DNA from: Streptomyces sp. WMMC940
GTDB lineage: Bacteria; Actinomycetota; Actinomycetes; Streptomycetales; Streptomycetaceae
Direction of reading: 5' to 3'
Assembly (NCBI RefSeq): GCF_027460265.1
Contig: NZ_JAPZBC010000001.1
Span: 6,493,501-6,557,500, forward strand
Length of the DNA stretch: 64,000 bases
Shown: one piece after another, positions 17,124 to 25,511 of the stretch
Numbering within the stretch: the stretch's first letter is position 1
How the letters are laid out: each line of letters begins with the position of its first letter
The notes under the pieces: generated by a model
The model's input: the letters and a program-made list of their open reading frames with translations, nothing else
Database searches by the model: none
Told to the model about the DNA's origin: nothing
Program-made: the position numbers and the translations under genes

Positions 17124-17824
17124 GAACGCAGTATCGCTCGTTCGGGTGACGATCCGGCGACGACCGTGCTTCCTCCACCGTCGGACGGGATGGCGAACAC
17201 GCGCAGGAACAGCTGCGCCAGCGGGCCGATGGACAGGGCGTAGAGGACCGTGCCCGCGCCCACCGTGCCGCCGAGGAGGAACCCGGTGGCCACGACCGCG
17301 ACCTCGATCGCCGTCCGGACCAGCCGGATCGAACGCCCCGTCAGCCGGTGCAGCCCGGTCATCAGCCCGTCGCGCGGACCGGGGCCGAAGCGGGCGGAGA
17401 TGTAGAGGCCGGTGGCCGCGCCGTTGAGGACGATCCCGGCGGCCATCACCGGGATCCGCACGGCCAGGCCGTGGGCGTCCGGCACGACGGCGAGGGTGCC
17501 GTCCATGGCGATGCCGATGACGAAGACGTTGGAGACGGTTCCGAGTCCGGGCCTCTGGCGGATCGGTATCCACAGCAGCAGGACGACGGCGCCGACGACG
17601 ATCGAGACGGCGCCGATGGTGAGACCCGTCCGCTCGGCCAGGCCCTGGTGCAGCACACCCCAGGGTTCGAGGCCGAGTCCCCCGCGGACCAGGAGCGCGG
17701 AGCTCGCCCCGTAGAGCGCCAGGCCGAAGTAGAGCTGCAGCAGTCTGCGGGGCAGATGCCTGCCCCGCAGACCGGACGTGATGGACAAGGTTCTGCCCCC
17801 GGTGGTGGAAGTGGACTGATGCAT
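17120..17824 (-). CDS. YczE/YitT-like integral membrane protein
   Basis: 234 residues with about five hydrophobic helices (LLQLYFGLALYGASSALLV and GAVSIVVGAVVLLLWIPI) and the family signature GLGLEPWGVLHQGLAERTG followed by GPGPRDGLMTGL. Proteins of this YczE/YyaS group are multi-span membrane proteins of unknown transport function. The gene is divergent from a MocR-type PLP regulator, a pairing seen widely in Gram-positive bacteria, so it is very likely the regulator's target. I chose the ATG at 17824; another in-frame start exists 30 bp upstream. Confidence 0.87.
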   Translation of the reverse strand: MHQSTSTTGGRTLSITSGLRGRHLPRRLLQLYFGLALYGASSALLVRGGLGLEPWGVLHQGLAERTGLTIGAVSIVVGAVVLLLWIPIRQRPGLGTVSNVFVIGIAMDGTLAVVPDAHGLAVRIPVMAAGIVLNGAATGLYISARFGPGPRDGLMTGLHRLTGRSIRLVRTAIEVAVVATGFLLGGTVGAGTVLYALSIGPLAQLFLRVFAIPSDGGGSTVVAGSSPERAILRS

Positions 17825-17903
17825 GACACTCTGTGGCGGGGACGGAGAGGTCAACCATGGCCAATCCGAGGAAGGTGGACTGATTGCGATGGCTCAGTGG
17901 ACT
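17811..17903. promoter_or_regulatory. Candidate MocR operator: three direct GTGGACT repeats
   Basis: GTGGACT occurs in the same orientation at 17811-17817, 17875-17881 and 17897-17903. The last two are 22 bp apart (two helical turns), and the first lies 64 bp before the second. They flank the start codons of the divergent yczE-like and mocR-like genes. MocR-type regulators such as PdxR are known to bind direct repeats, often AGTGG-type. Assignment is inferred. Confidence 0.5.
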
Positions 17904-19388
17904 TCGGCGGTGGGGGCGCCCGCGCTGGCCCGGCAACTGCAGGCACAGCAGCCGCGCCCGGCGGGCCCCGGCACCCGCAGACCGCCCGCGTACCGTGCCC
18001 TCGCGGACGGTATCCGGCTGCTCGTCCTGGAGGGCCGGGTCCCCGTCGCCGCACGGCTGCCCGCCGAGCGCGAACTGGCACTGGCCCTGGCCGTCAGTCG
18101 CACCACCGTGGCGGCGGCCTACGAGGCCCTGCGGAACGAGGGCTTCCTGGAGTCCCGCAGAGGGGCCGGCAGCTGGACGGCCGTGCCCGCCGGCAACCCG
18201 CTGCCGGCACGGGGGCTCGAACCGCTGCCCCCGGAGTCCCTCGGGTCGATGATCGACCTCGGCTGCGCGGCGCTGCCCGCCCCCGAGCCCTGGCTGACCC
18301 GGAGCATCCAGGGCGCGCTGGAGGAACTGCCGCCGTACGCGCACACCCACGGCGACTACCCGGCCGGCCTGCCCGCGCTGCGCCGGACGCTCGCCGACCG
18401 GTACACCGAGCGCGGCATCCCCACCATGCCCGAACAGATCATGGTGACCACCGGTGCCATGGGCGCCATCGACGCGATCTGCCACCTCTTCGCGGGACGG
18501 GGCGAGCGCATCGCCGTCGAGTCGCCGTCGTACGCCAACATCCTCCAGCTGATGCGCGAGGCCGGCGCCCGGCTGGTACCGGTCGCGATGGCCGAGGGGC
18601 TCGCGGGCTGGGACCTGCCCCGCTGGCGTCAGGTCCTGCGCGACGCCGCACCCCGGCTCGCCTACGTCGTCGCCGACTTCCACAACCCCACCGGGGCGCT
18701 CGCGGACGAGGACCAGCGGCGCCGGCTCGTCGACGCCGCCCGGTCCGCCGGCACGGTGCTCGTCGTCGACGAGACGATGGCCGAACTCCGCCTCGACGAC
18801 GAGACCGGGATGCCCCGGCCCGTCTGTGCCTTCGACCCGGCGGGCTCGACCGTCCTGACGGTCGGCTCGGCGAGCAAGGCCTTCTGGGCGGGCATGCGGA
18901 TCGGCTGGGTACGGGCCGCCCCGGACGTGATCCGCTCCCTCGTCGCCGCGCGTGCCTACGCCGACCTGGGCACCCCGGTCCTGGAGCAGCTCGGGGTCAA
19001 CTGGCTGATGGGCACCGGCGGTTGGGACGAGGCAGTGGCCCTGCGCCGTGAGCAGGCCCGCCGCAACCGGGACGAGATGGTGACGGCGCTGCGCCGGGAG
19101 CTGCCCGACTGGGAGTTCGAGGTCCCGCACGGCGGGCTGACGCTGTGGGTCCGCGCCGGCGGTCTGTCCGGTTCCCGTCTGGCGGAGGTCGGTGAACGGG
19201 TCGGCGTGCGCGTCCCCTCCGGGCCGCGGTTCGGCGTGGACGGTGCGTTCGAGGGTTACGTCCGGCTGCCGTTCACCGTCGGCGGACCCGTCGCCGAGGA
19301 GGCGGCGACCCGGCTGGCGGCGGCGGCCCGGCTGGTGAGGACGGGCGTGACCACGGGCACGGAGGCACCGAGGACGTTCGTGGCGTAG
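17889..19388 (+). CDS. MocR-type GntR/aminotransferase-like PLP-dependent regulator
   Basis: 499 residues. An N-terminal GntR winged HTH (about residues 35-105: LPAERELALALAVSRTTVAA, then RRGAGSW) is fused to a fold-type I aminotransferase domain (about 130-490). PLP-site features include DFHNPTGAL, VVDETMAEL and the Schiff-base lysine region GSASKAFWAGMRIGW. Such proteins sense PLP or an amino compound and regulate vitamin B6, amino acid or transporter genes. The divergent yczE-like gene is the likely target. The ATG at 17889 was chosen because the upstream in-frame ATG at 17823 overlaps the opposite gene's start. Confidence 0.92.
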   Translation: MAQWTSAVGAPALARQLQAQQPRPAGPGTRRPPAYRALADGIRLLVLEGRVPVAARLPAERELALALAVSRTTVAAAYEALRNEGFLESRRGAGSWTAVPAGNPLPARGLEPLPPESLGSMIDLGCAALPAPEPWLTRSIQGALEELPPYAHTHGDYPAGLPALRRTLADRYTERGIPTMPEQIMVTTGAMGAIDAICHLFAGRGERIAVESPSYANILQLMREAGARLVPVAMAEGLAGWDLPRWRQVLRDAAPRLAYVVADFHNPTGALADEDQRRRLVDAARSAGTVLVVDETMAELRLDDETGMPRPVCAFDPAGSTVLTVGSASKAFWAGMRIGWVRAAPDVIRSLVAARAYADLGTPVLEQLGVNWLMGTGGWDEAVALRREQARRNRDEMVTALRRELPDWEFEVPHGGLTLWVRAGGLSGSRLAEVGERVGVRVPSGPRFGVDGAFEGYVRLPFTVGGPVAEEAATRLAAAARLVRTGVTTGTEAPRTFVA

Positions 19389-19501
19389 GGGGGTCTTCCC
19401 GGCGTTCGGTTCTTCGCGGTACGGGCCGGTGGGCCCGACGGCCGGGGGACCCGCGTGGCGCCGTGACGAGGACGATCCGGGAGGGGCTCTCCGTCGACGC
19501 T

Positions 19502-19538
19502 GCCGCGGCCGGGCGCGAGGGCTGCGCCCGGCCGCGGC
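19502..19538. terminator. Bidirectional terminator between mocR-like and sffA
   Basis: A perfect 15-bp inverted repeat (19502-19516 with 19524-19538; arm GCCGCGGCCGGGCGC) with a 7-base loop sits between two convergent genes. The rest of the 267-bp gap shows nothing else I can support. Confidence 0.85.
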
Positions 19539-19655
19539 GGGAGCCGATGCGCTGGGGAGGGCCGGCGGGGCGGCGGCGTGAGCGTGGGGGCGGGGTGGGC
19601 CGGGAGACGGAGGGCCGGCCCGCGCCCCCTGCCGGGCGTGGTCCCGGCGGCGCGT

Positions 19656-21362
19656 TCAGCCCTCCGCGGGCACCGGTGCCGAGGAGGCGCGTACGGGCGC
19701 GCTCGCCGCCGGTTCCGGGACGGGACCGGTGCGCGGACCTCCCGCAGCGCCGTTTGGGAGTTCCTCGTGCGGCCCGGTCGGCGTCTCGCCGTGACCCGCC
19801 GGCTCGGTCTCCCGCTCCGTGCCCCGCCCGCCCCCGGGCATGTCCGTCGCCCCGGTGTTCTGCCTCTCCGGGAGCAGACGCAGCACGGCCTGCCGGTGTG
19901 CCTCGCTCGCCGCCTCGTCGTACGGGTCGGGCGTCGCGGGCACCTGGAGCCTGAGCACCGCTCCCGTTCCCATCCGGGCGTAACCCCGGCCGGGCGGCAC
20001 GTCGGAGGTGGGGGTGGTGTGCGGGGGAGCGCCGAGCACGCCCTTCACCTGCTCCGGCGTGGTCGGGCCGAGCACGAGCCGGGCGCGTGTGTGCGTGCGC
20101 ACCGTCTCGTTCAGGAACTCGAGGCTGTCGAACTGTTCGGCGACCACCACGGTCACGTGCGCGGCCCGGCCGTGCCTGAGCGGGACCTGCAGGAGCTGCT
20201 GGGGGTCGGGCCGGTCGTCCGCGGCCGCCAGATGCCCGAAGACGCTGGGCCTGTCCACCAGGATGCACAGCGGGCGCCGGGTGTCCTCGGGCGCGGGGTG
20301 ACCCGCCTGCCGCGCCCGGTTGGCCGCGATGAGCCGGCGCTCCGTCTCATGGGCCGCCCACTCCAGACCGGCCAGTGCCCCGGCCAGTCCGCACTCGACG
20401 GCGAGCACGCCTTCGCGGCCCGTCAGACAGGCGTACTCGCCGGTGCCACTGCCCTCCACGACGAGGACGTCCCCGTGCGGCAGCGCCTGCAGGGCGAGGG
20501 AGCGCAGCAGGGAGGTGGTGCCGCTGCCGGGGTGTCCGACGGCCAGCAGATGCGGCTCCGTCGAGCGCGGGCCGGTGCGCCACACCACGGGGGGCGCGTC
20601 CCTCGTGGCGTCGCCGTCGAGGACGGGCACGGTCCGCTGGACGGAGTCCGGGTCGGTGAAGCCGAGGACCAGTTCGCCGGGAGCGGTCACGAAGCGCTGG
20701 GCGGCGATGGTGGTCGGCAGCGGGGGAAGGACGCTCATCAGCAGCTGGTTGGCCTCCTCGTCCCAGGCGAACAGGTACTCGCGGCCGCGGCCCGACTTGG
20801 CGTGGAGCAACTGCTCGATCCGGGCACGGGCCTCTGCCTCGCCGTCGGGGAAGTACGCCGGGTACTTCACCCGCAGCCGGGTCAGCCTGCCGTCCCCGTC
20901 GAACTCGTGGTCGCTGAGCGCCTTCGACCACTCGCCGCCGTGGGCGAAGAGCGGACTCGGATCCTCCGGGACGGAGAAGTACGGCACCAGGGCGTCGTGG
21001 AGCGCCTGGAGTCGCGCGACCTGCGACTCGTCGGGTCCGGTGCGCACCGGCGTGCGCTCCCGTCCCTTCCAGGCCGCGACTCCCATCAGGCCGATCAGCC
21101 CGAGCAGCGGCCCGTACGGGAGGAGGGCGACGGCCAGGACGCAGACCGCCGCCAGGAACAGCGCGGGGCCACGCCGGTCCTTGGGCGTGTCGGCCCACTT
21201 GCGCAGTCCGGCGGCGGCCAGCAGCCGTAGCCCGCGGCTGATCGTGATGAGCGGATGGAGGACGTCGGTGGCGTTGTCGGCGGCCGTCCGCGCCAGCTCA
21301 CGGCTGCGAGCGATCCGGTCGTTGGCGCTGATCGGAATGCGGGGGAGTGGTCGCCGGGCCAC
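19656..21362 (-). CDS. sffA: SffA, SpoIIIE/FtsK-like sporulation protein
   Basis: 568 residues. A basic N-terminus is followed by two hydrophobic segments (ALFLAAVCVLAVALLPYG and GLIGLMGVAAW, about residues 80-110), a middle domain, and an FtsK/SpoIIIE-like ATPase domain (about 240-500). The C-terminal 80 residues are Pro/Gly/Glu-rich. The P-loop reads GHPGSGTT (residues 276-283), with Thr where the Walker A lysine normally stands. It follows smeA on the same strand. In S. coelicolor SmeA targets SffA to sporulation septa, where the pair affects chromosome segregation and spore maturation. I chose the GTG at 21362 with GGAG 7 bases upstream. Confidence 0.88.
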   Translation of the reverse strand: MARRPLPRIPISANDRIARSRELARTAADNATDVLHPLITISRGLRLLAAAGLRKWADTPKDRRGPALFLAAVCVLAVALLPYGPLLGLIGLMGVAAWKGRERTPVRTGPDESQVARLQALHDALVPYFSVPEDPSPLFAHGGEWSKALSDHEFDGDGRLTRLRVKYPAYFPDGEAEARARIEQLLHAKSGRGREYLFAWDEEANQLLMSVLPPLPTTIAAQRFVTAPGELVLGFTDPDSVQRTVPVLDGDATRDAPPVVWRTGPRSTEPHLLAVGHPGSGTTSLLRSLALQALPHGDVLVVEGSGTGEYACLTGREGVLAVECGLAGALAGLEWAAHETERRLIAANRARQAGHPAPEDTRRPLCILVDRPSVFGHLAAADDRPDPQQLLQVPLRHGRAAHVTVVVAEQFDSLEFLNETVRTHTRARLVLGPTTPEQVKGVLGAPPHTTPTSDVPPGRGYARMGTGAVLRLQVPATPDPYDEAASEAHRQAVLRLLPERQNTGATDMPGGGRGTERETEPAGHGETPTGPHEELPNGAAGGPRTGPVPEPAASAPVRASSAPVPAEG

Positions 21363-21409
21363 GTGGTTCTCCTGCTCCTCAGAAGTGTGGGAGGGGTGGT
21401 GCGGGGAGG

Positions 21410-21604
21410 TCAGAACTTGATCCCGCCCAGGAGGCTGGCCAGGCTCGCGCCTCCCGCGGTGATGCTCGGGGCGATGGCCGTGCCCGCGAGGTAGAAGCCG
21501 AAGAGCGCGGAGACCAGCGCGTGCGACGCCTTCAGTCCGTCCTTCTTGAAGAACAGGAAGACGATGATGCCCAGCAGCACGACGCCTGAGATGGACAGAA
21601 TCAT
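21410..21604 (-). CDS. smeA: SmeA, small sporulation membrane protein
   Basis: 64 residues, the reported size of Streptomyces SmeA. Two hydrophobic segments (SGVVLLGIIVFLFF and ALVSALFGFYLAGTAI) are separated by KKDGLKASH, giving a hairpin in the membrane; the C-terminus is Gly/Ser-rich. SmeA localises to sporulation septa and brings SffA there. Transcription in S. coelicolor depends on WhiA during sporulation. GGAG lies 10 bases before the ATG, and sffA starts 47 bp after the stop, so the two form an operon. Confidence 0.9.
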   Translation of the reverse strand: MILSISGVVLLGIIVFLFFKKDGLKASHALVSALFGFYLAGTAIAPSITAGGASLASLLGGIKF

Positions 21605-21961
21605 GAGCGGTTCTCCTGGTTGAGGGGACAGTCACCATGAGTCCTTCCATCCTCACAGAAGGTATCTATACGACAAAAGGTGCATTCGGGTGAAAGTTCG
21701 CCTCTTTCACTGGACCGGCGGATGACGGATCATTGCCGAACGGGTGTTGATCTTCGCGGTGCCACTTCGCGTGATCTTCGCCAGGTGCCGCGGGATCTTC
21801 CTCACGGGTCCTGGGGAGTGATGCCCCGTGGGTGGCGCAGTACCCTGTCGGTTCGCTCGTGCGGCGCCGCCCCGCCCTACGAAGCAGCAGGTCAAGCCCC
21901 TATCGGGGGTCCGGGACGCACCGGGCGCCCGTTGTCAGCGCAGTGAAAGGCGGTCCTTCGG
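21605..21961. other. Regulatory gap between smeA and the ankyrin gene
   Basis: A 357-bp divergent region. On the minus strand TTCACC, 18 bases and TATAGA (around 21670) make a plausible smeA promoter about 65 bp before its ATG. Further left of the ankyrin gene, GATCTTC is repeated at 21749, 21773 and 21794 (spacings 24 and 21 bp), which may be a binding array. No gene is supported. Confidence 0.4.
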
Positions 21962-22354
21962 ATGAGTGAAGCCCCGGATCCCGAGGTGGTCGAGCTGGCC
22001 TCCAGGATCTTCGACCTGGCACGCCAGGGAGACGCCGAGGCCCTCGCCGCCTACGTGGACGCGGGCGTCCCGGCGAACCTCGCCAACGACAAGGGCGACT
22101 CGCTCGTCATGCTCGCCGCCTACCACGGCCACGCAGGCGCGGTGACCGCTCTCCTGGCGCGCGGTGCCGACGCGGACCGCGCCAACGACCGCGGCCAGAC
22201 ACCTCTCGCCGGTGCCGTCTTCAAGGGCGAGGACGGGGTGATCCGGGCTCTGCTGGACGGTGGAGCCGACCCGGAGGCGGGAACTCCGTCCGCGGTGGAT
22301 ACCGCGCGGATGTTTGGGAAGACAGACCTCCTGGAGCTGTTCGGCGCCCGGTGA
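21962..22354 (+). CDS. Ankyrin repeat protein
   Basis: A 130-residue soluble protein made almost wholly of ankyrin repeats: NKGDSLVMLAAYHGHAGAV-type and NDRGQTPLAGAVFKGE-type units, with two full repeats and flanking partial ones (about residues 10-125). Such proteins mediate protein-protein contacts; no partner can be named. The ATG follows GGCGG and is the only plausible start. It is divergent from smeA and upstream of the HEAT-repeat gene on the same strand. Confidence 0.88.
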   Translation: MSEAPDPEVVELASRIFDLARQGDAEALAAYVDAGVPANLANDKGDSLVMLAAYHGHAGAVTALLARGADADRANDRGQTPLAGAVFKGEDGVIRALLDGGADPEAGTPSAVDTARMFGKTDLLELFGAR

Positions 22355-22468
22355 ACGGGAGTTGAACGCGAGGCGGAACAGTCGCCCTAAATGTGGTCGC
22401 GGCGACGAAATGGCTGGGTCATCATGACGTCGGGCCCGCAGGGGGCCACCGACGAGAGGCAGAGGAAG

Positions 22469-22525
22469 ATGGTTTGCACCAAGCGGAAGACGACGGGCAG
22501 CCGATCATGTTGCCGCGTGGCCTAG
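22469..22525 (+). CDS. Putative 18-aa leader peptide with a Cys-Cys pair
   Basis: ATG preceded by AGAGGAAG opens an 18-codon frame, MVCTKRKTTGSRSCCRVA, closed by TAG 48 bp before the HEAT-repeat gene. Three Cys codons, two adjacent, resemble cysteine-sensing attenuation leaders known in actinobacteria. It is too short to be certain, and the downstream gene is not an obvious sulfur gene. Confidence 0.35.
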   Translation: MVCTKRKTTGSRSCCRVA

Positions 22526-22573
22526 GCGAACACACCCCCGGTCGCGTCGACAGCTTGATGTGAGGCACTTTCC

Positions 22574-23992
22574 ATGTTCGAACCAGTCATAGCGCCGAGC
22601 GGCACCTTGCTCGGCCTGCTGCAGAGGGGCCGCGGCGACGGCACGCTGCACGCGCTCGCCGCGCCACGCGCCGAAGCCCTCGCTGCCCTCAACCACTGCG
22701 TGCTCCACGACCCCCGCCACGACTGGCAGGTGGAGAACCGCTCCCTCTACTACGCCCGCCTCTTCCTGGACCTGGGCGGGGGCCTCGACGAGATCGAGGC
22801 CCACCTCTTCGCCGCCGAGGACCACCTCGACACCGAGGACACCCGGACCGGGCTCGCGCTCTCCGTGCTGGGCCACCTGGCCTCGTACGGACGCGACGAC
22901 TCGCTGGTGCTGCTGCGCAGGTACGCGGCGACCGGCGCCAACTGGGCCTGGGCCCTCGACGAGCTCGCCCTGCGCGACGACGACTCCGGGCTCCGCTCAC
23001 TCGCGGGAGCCGTGCTCGGCCGCTTCCCGGCCACCCCGGCAGGCGACGCCGAGCTGGCCGCCGCCGTGCGCGACGCGTTCGAGCCGAGGCCGTGGCGGCT
23101 CTGGGCCGAGGACCGCCGGGAGGCGGTCGGCGCCCGGGTGCGCGCCGCCCGGGAACGCGGGTCCTTCGACCGCTGGCAGCGCCAGATGCGGCCCACGGGG
23201 CCGCGCCCCGGCTGGAGTGTCGAGTCGGTCCTCGACTGGGCCCAGCAGAGCCTGGAGCGCGGCAGCGCTCTGCACGTGCCCGCGGCGCGCTGTCTCGGCG
23301 CCGTCGCCGGACCCGACGACCGGCCGCTGATCGCCGAGGCCGCACGCGGTGGGCCCGACGGCGCACGCTGCGCCGCCCTGCACTACCTGGCGGAGATGCG
23401 CGATCCCGCCGTCCTCGATCTCATCGAGGCCGCGGCCGCCGACCCTTCCCGTACCGTCGCCGAAGCCGCCGTCGCCGCGTTCGAGCGGATGTGCGGCGGC
23501 GACGCCGTCGACCGGGCGCGTGGCTGGATCCACCGTCCCGACGCGCTCGGCGCCTCCGCCGCAGGCGTCCTCGCCTGTCGGGGCGGCGCCCAGGACAGCG
23601 AGCTCGTCCTCGGCGCACTCCGCGAGACCGTCCGCGCCGAAGGACCCGACGCCCCCCTGCTGTGGGTCCTCGTCGACGGCACCGGCCGGCTGGGCATCGG
23701 CTGCGCCGCACCCGTGCTGCGCCACGTCTACCGCGAGACCGCCTCCTCCCAGTTGCGCGGCCGCACGGCCCGCGCCCTGGCCGCCACCGACCCCTCCTTC
23801 GCGACCGGCTTCGCCGTCGAATGCCTGTGGGACTGCGAGGAGACCACGAGAGAGGTCGCCGCACTGCACGCCGAGACCGGTGACGCACGCGTCGCCGAGC
23901 GTCTCCGCCGGCTCGCCGCCGACCCGGCGGAGGAGGCCGAGGTGCAGACGGCCGTCCGCAGCCGTATCGCGCCGGAAGCCCCTCCACGCTGA
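22574..23992 (+). CDS. HEAT-repeat domain protein
   Basis: A 472-residue, largely alpha-helical soluble protein. Repeated two-helix units run through it (ALHYLAEMRDPAVLDLIEAA and GRTARALAATDPSFATGFAV are examples), typical of HEAT or PBS-lyase-type repeats. It has no catalytic motif that I can see. Proteins of this kind act as scaffolds; the partner is unknown. GAGG lies about 10 bases before the ATG. A possible leader peptide and the ankyrin gene precede it on the same strand, and a strong terminator follows. Confidence 0.82.
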   Translation: MFEPVIAPSGTLLGLLQRGRGDGTLHALAAPRAEALAALNHCVLHDPRHDWQVENRSLYYARLFLDLGGGLDEIEAHLFAAEDHLDTEDTRTGLALSVLGHLASYGRDDSLVLLRRYAATGANWAWALDELALRDDDSGLRSLAGAVLGRFPATPAGDAELAAAVRDAFEPRPWRLWAEDRREAVGARVRAARERGSFDRWQRQMRPTGPRPGWSVESVLDWAQQSLERGSALHVPAARCLGAVAGPDDRPLIAEAARGGPDGARCAALHYLAEMRDPAVLDLIEAAAADPSRTVAEAAVAAFERMCGGDAVDRARGWIHRPDALGASAAGVLACRGGAQDSELVLGALRETVRAEGPDAPLLWVLVDGTGRLGIGCAAPVLRHVYRETASSQLRGRTARALAATDPSFATGFAVECLWDCEETTREVAALHAETGDARVAERLRRLAADPAEEAEVQTAVRSRIAPEAPPR

Positions 23993-23996
23993 CCTG

Positions 23997-24036
23997 ACGC
24001 GCCGCGGTGCCCGCTGACCGGCGCACCGCGGCGCGT
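23997..24036 (+). terminator. Terminator after the HEAT-repeat gene
   Basis: A perfect 14-bp inverted repeat (23997-24010 with 24023-24036) with a 12-base loop begins 5 bases after the stop codon. It separates the ankyrin/HEAT unit from the glycosyltransferase chain. Confidence 0.85.
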
Positions 24037-24395
24037 GGAGCGGAGCAACCGGCGAACCGGTCCGCGCCGGGCCACCACCGTGCGGTGCGCTGACGGGCCG
24101 CGGGGCGGGCCGAGCGAGGGCCGGTCCGGGCGAGCGGGCCAGGTCGGCTCGCCCGGCTCGGCGGCGGTTCGGGCTCCCTTGCCCCTCGGCTCGTCGGCGA
24201 CGCGCGCCTCCCGCCGCTGCCGAGGAGACCGGCGGCCGAAAACACTGTGGGATCGTGGCCGGAACGGGCACGCCGGGGCAACGGGGGGCAGGTCCGGTGG
24301 GTACACGCCGGTCGGGGTCAAACGCTCATGGGACGTTCGACGCGCGGAAAGATCCACGTTGGCCGCGCCACCCCCGGCGGGACGAGAACACGATT
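24037..24395. other. Intergenic region before the glycosyltransferase chain
   Basis: About 360 bp without a supported gene. It must contain the promoter of the downstream four-gene chain, but no -35/-10 pair is convincing. The immediate upstream sequence of the first ATG (GACGAGAACACGATT) has only a weak ribosome binding site. Confidence 0.4.
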
Positions 24396-25511
24396 ATGCG
24401 TGTCGTCATCGTCACCGAATCCTTTCCACCCGACGTCAACGGTGTGGCGCACTGCGCCCTGCAGACCGCCCGGCATCTCGCCGCGCGCGGCCACGACCCC
24501 CTCGTCATCGCCCCGGCCGTGGCCGGACCCGACGCCGCCGCCCCCTGCCCGGTCGTGCGCGTGCCGTCCCTGCCCCTGCCCGGCTACCCCCAGGTCCGGG
24601 TCGCGCTGCCCAGCCGGCGGCTGGCCGCGGCGCTCACCGCGCACCGGGCCGATGTCGTCCACCTCGCCAGCCCGTTCGTGCTCGGCGTGCGCGGCATGGG
24701 CGTCGCCGCCAGGCTCGGGCTCCCCGCCGTCGCCGTCTACCAGACCGACCTCGCCGGCTACGCCCGTACGTACATGGGCGCGGGGGAGAACACGGCCTGG
24801 CGGCGCATCCGCACCGTCCACACGGCCGCGGACCGGACCCTGGCACCGTCCAGTGCCGCCGTCCGCGACCTGGAGGAGCACGGCGTGCCGCGGGTGCGGC
24901 TGTGGCCGCGCGGGGTGGACACCGTACGGTTCCGGCCCGAGCTGAGGGACGAGTCGCTGCGAAGGGAACTCGCCCCGCGCGGCGAGACGATCGTCGGCTA
25001 CGTCGGCCGGCTCGCACCGGAGAAGTGCGTCGAGCTGCTCTCCGGGGTCTGCGCGCTCCCGGGTGTCAAGGTCGTCGTCGTGGGCGACGGGCCCAGCGGC
25101 GCCACGCTGCAGAGCTCACTGCCGGGGGCCGTGTTCCTCGGCCGTCGCACGGGCGACGACCTGGCGAGGATCTTCGCCTCGCTCGACGTGTTCGCCCACA
25201 CCGGCCCGTACGAGACGTTCTGCCAGACCGTGCAGGAGGCCATGGCCAGCGGCCTGCCGGTCGTCGCGCCCGCGGCCGGCGGCCCGCTCGACCTCGTCGA
25301 CCACGGCCGGACCGGTTTCCTCGTACCCCCGCACGACGCGGTTGAGGTGCGGGACGCGGTGGCGGCCCTCGTGGCCGACCCGGCGCGGAGACGGGCGTAC
25401 GGCCGCGCCGCCCGGGCCACCGTGGAGGGCAGGACCTGGGCCGCCGTCGGCGACCAGCTCCTGGGCCACTACGCCGAGGTGCTCCGCGAGCGCACGGCGG
25501 TGGCGGCATGA
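24396..25511 (+). CDS. GT4-family glycosyltransferase, mannosyltransferase-like
   Basis: 371 residues, a GT-B fold enzyme. The N-terminal acceptor domain starts RVVIVTESFPPDVNGV, the signature of the PimB/MgtA-like alpha-mannosyltransferases. The C-terminal donor domain has GYVGRLAPEKC, VVVGDGP and the EX7E-type motif PYETFCQTVQEAMASGLPVV. GDP-mannose is the probable donor and a lipid or glycolipid the acceptor, acting at the inner face of the membrane; the exact reaction is not determined. Its stop overlaps the start of the next glycosyltransferase (ATGA). Confidence 0.9.
   Translation: MRVVIVTESFPPDVNGVAHCALQTARHLAARGHDPLVIAPAVAGPDAAAPCPVVRVPSLPLPGYPQVRVALPSRRLAAALTAHRADVVHLASPFVLGVRGMGVAARLGLPAVAVYQTDLAGYARTYMGAGENTAWRRIRTVHTAADRTLAPSSAAVRDLEEHGVPRVRLWPRGVDTVRFRPELRDESLRRELAPRGETIVGYVGRLAPEKCVELLSGVCALPGVKVVVVGDGPSGATLQSSLPGAVFLGRRTGDDLARIFASLDVFAHTGPYETFCQTVQEAMASGLPVVAPAAGGPLDLVDHGRTGFLVPPHDAVEVRDAVAALVADPARRRAYGRAARATVEGRTWAAVGDQLLGHYAEVLRERTAVAA

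Noticed and set aside
16350..19130. An apparent 926-aa fusion of the glycerophosphodiesterase with upstream sequence
   Set aside because: The extra 670 residues are antisense to the MocR-like gene and out of frame with yczE; the GTG at 17123 with the 4-bp overlap gives a normal-length enzyme.
19656..21656. A longer 666-aa version of SffA starting before smeA
   Set aside because: The extension would read through the smeA gene in another frame; the GTG at 21362 has a good ribosome binding site and gives the expected size.
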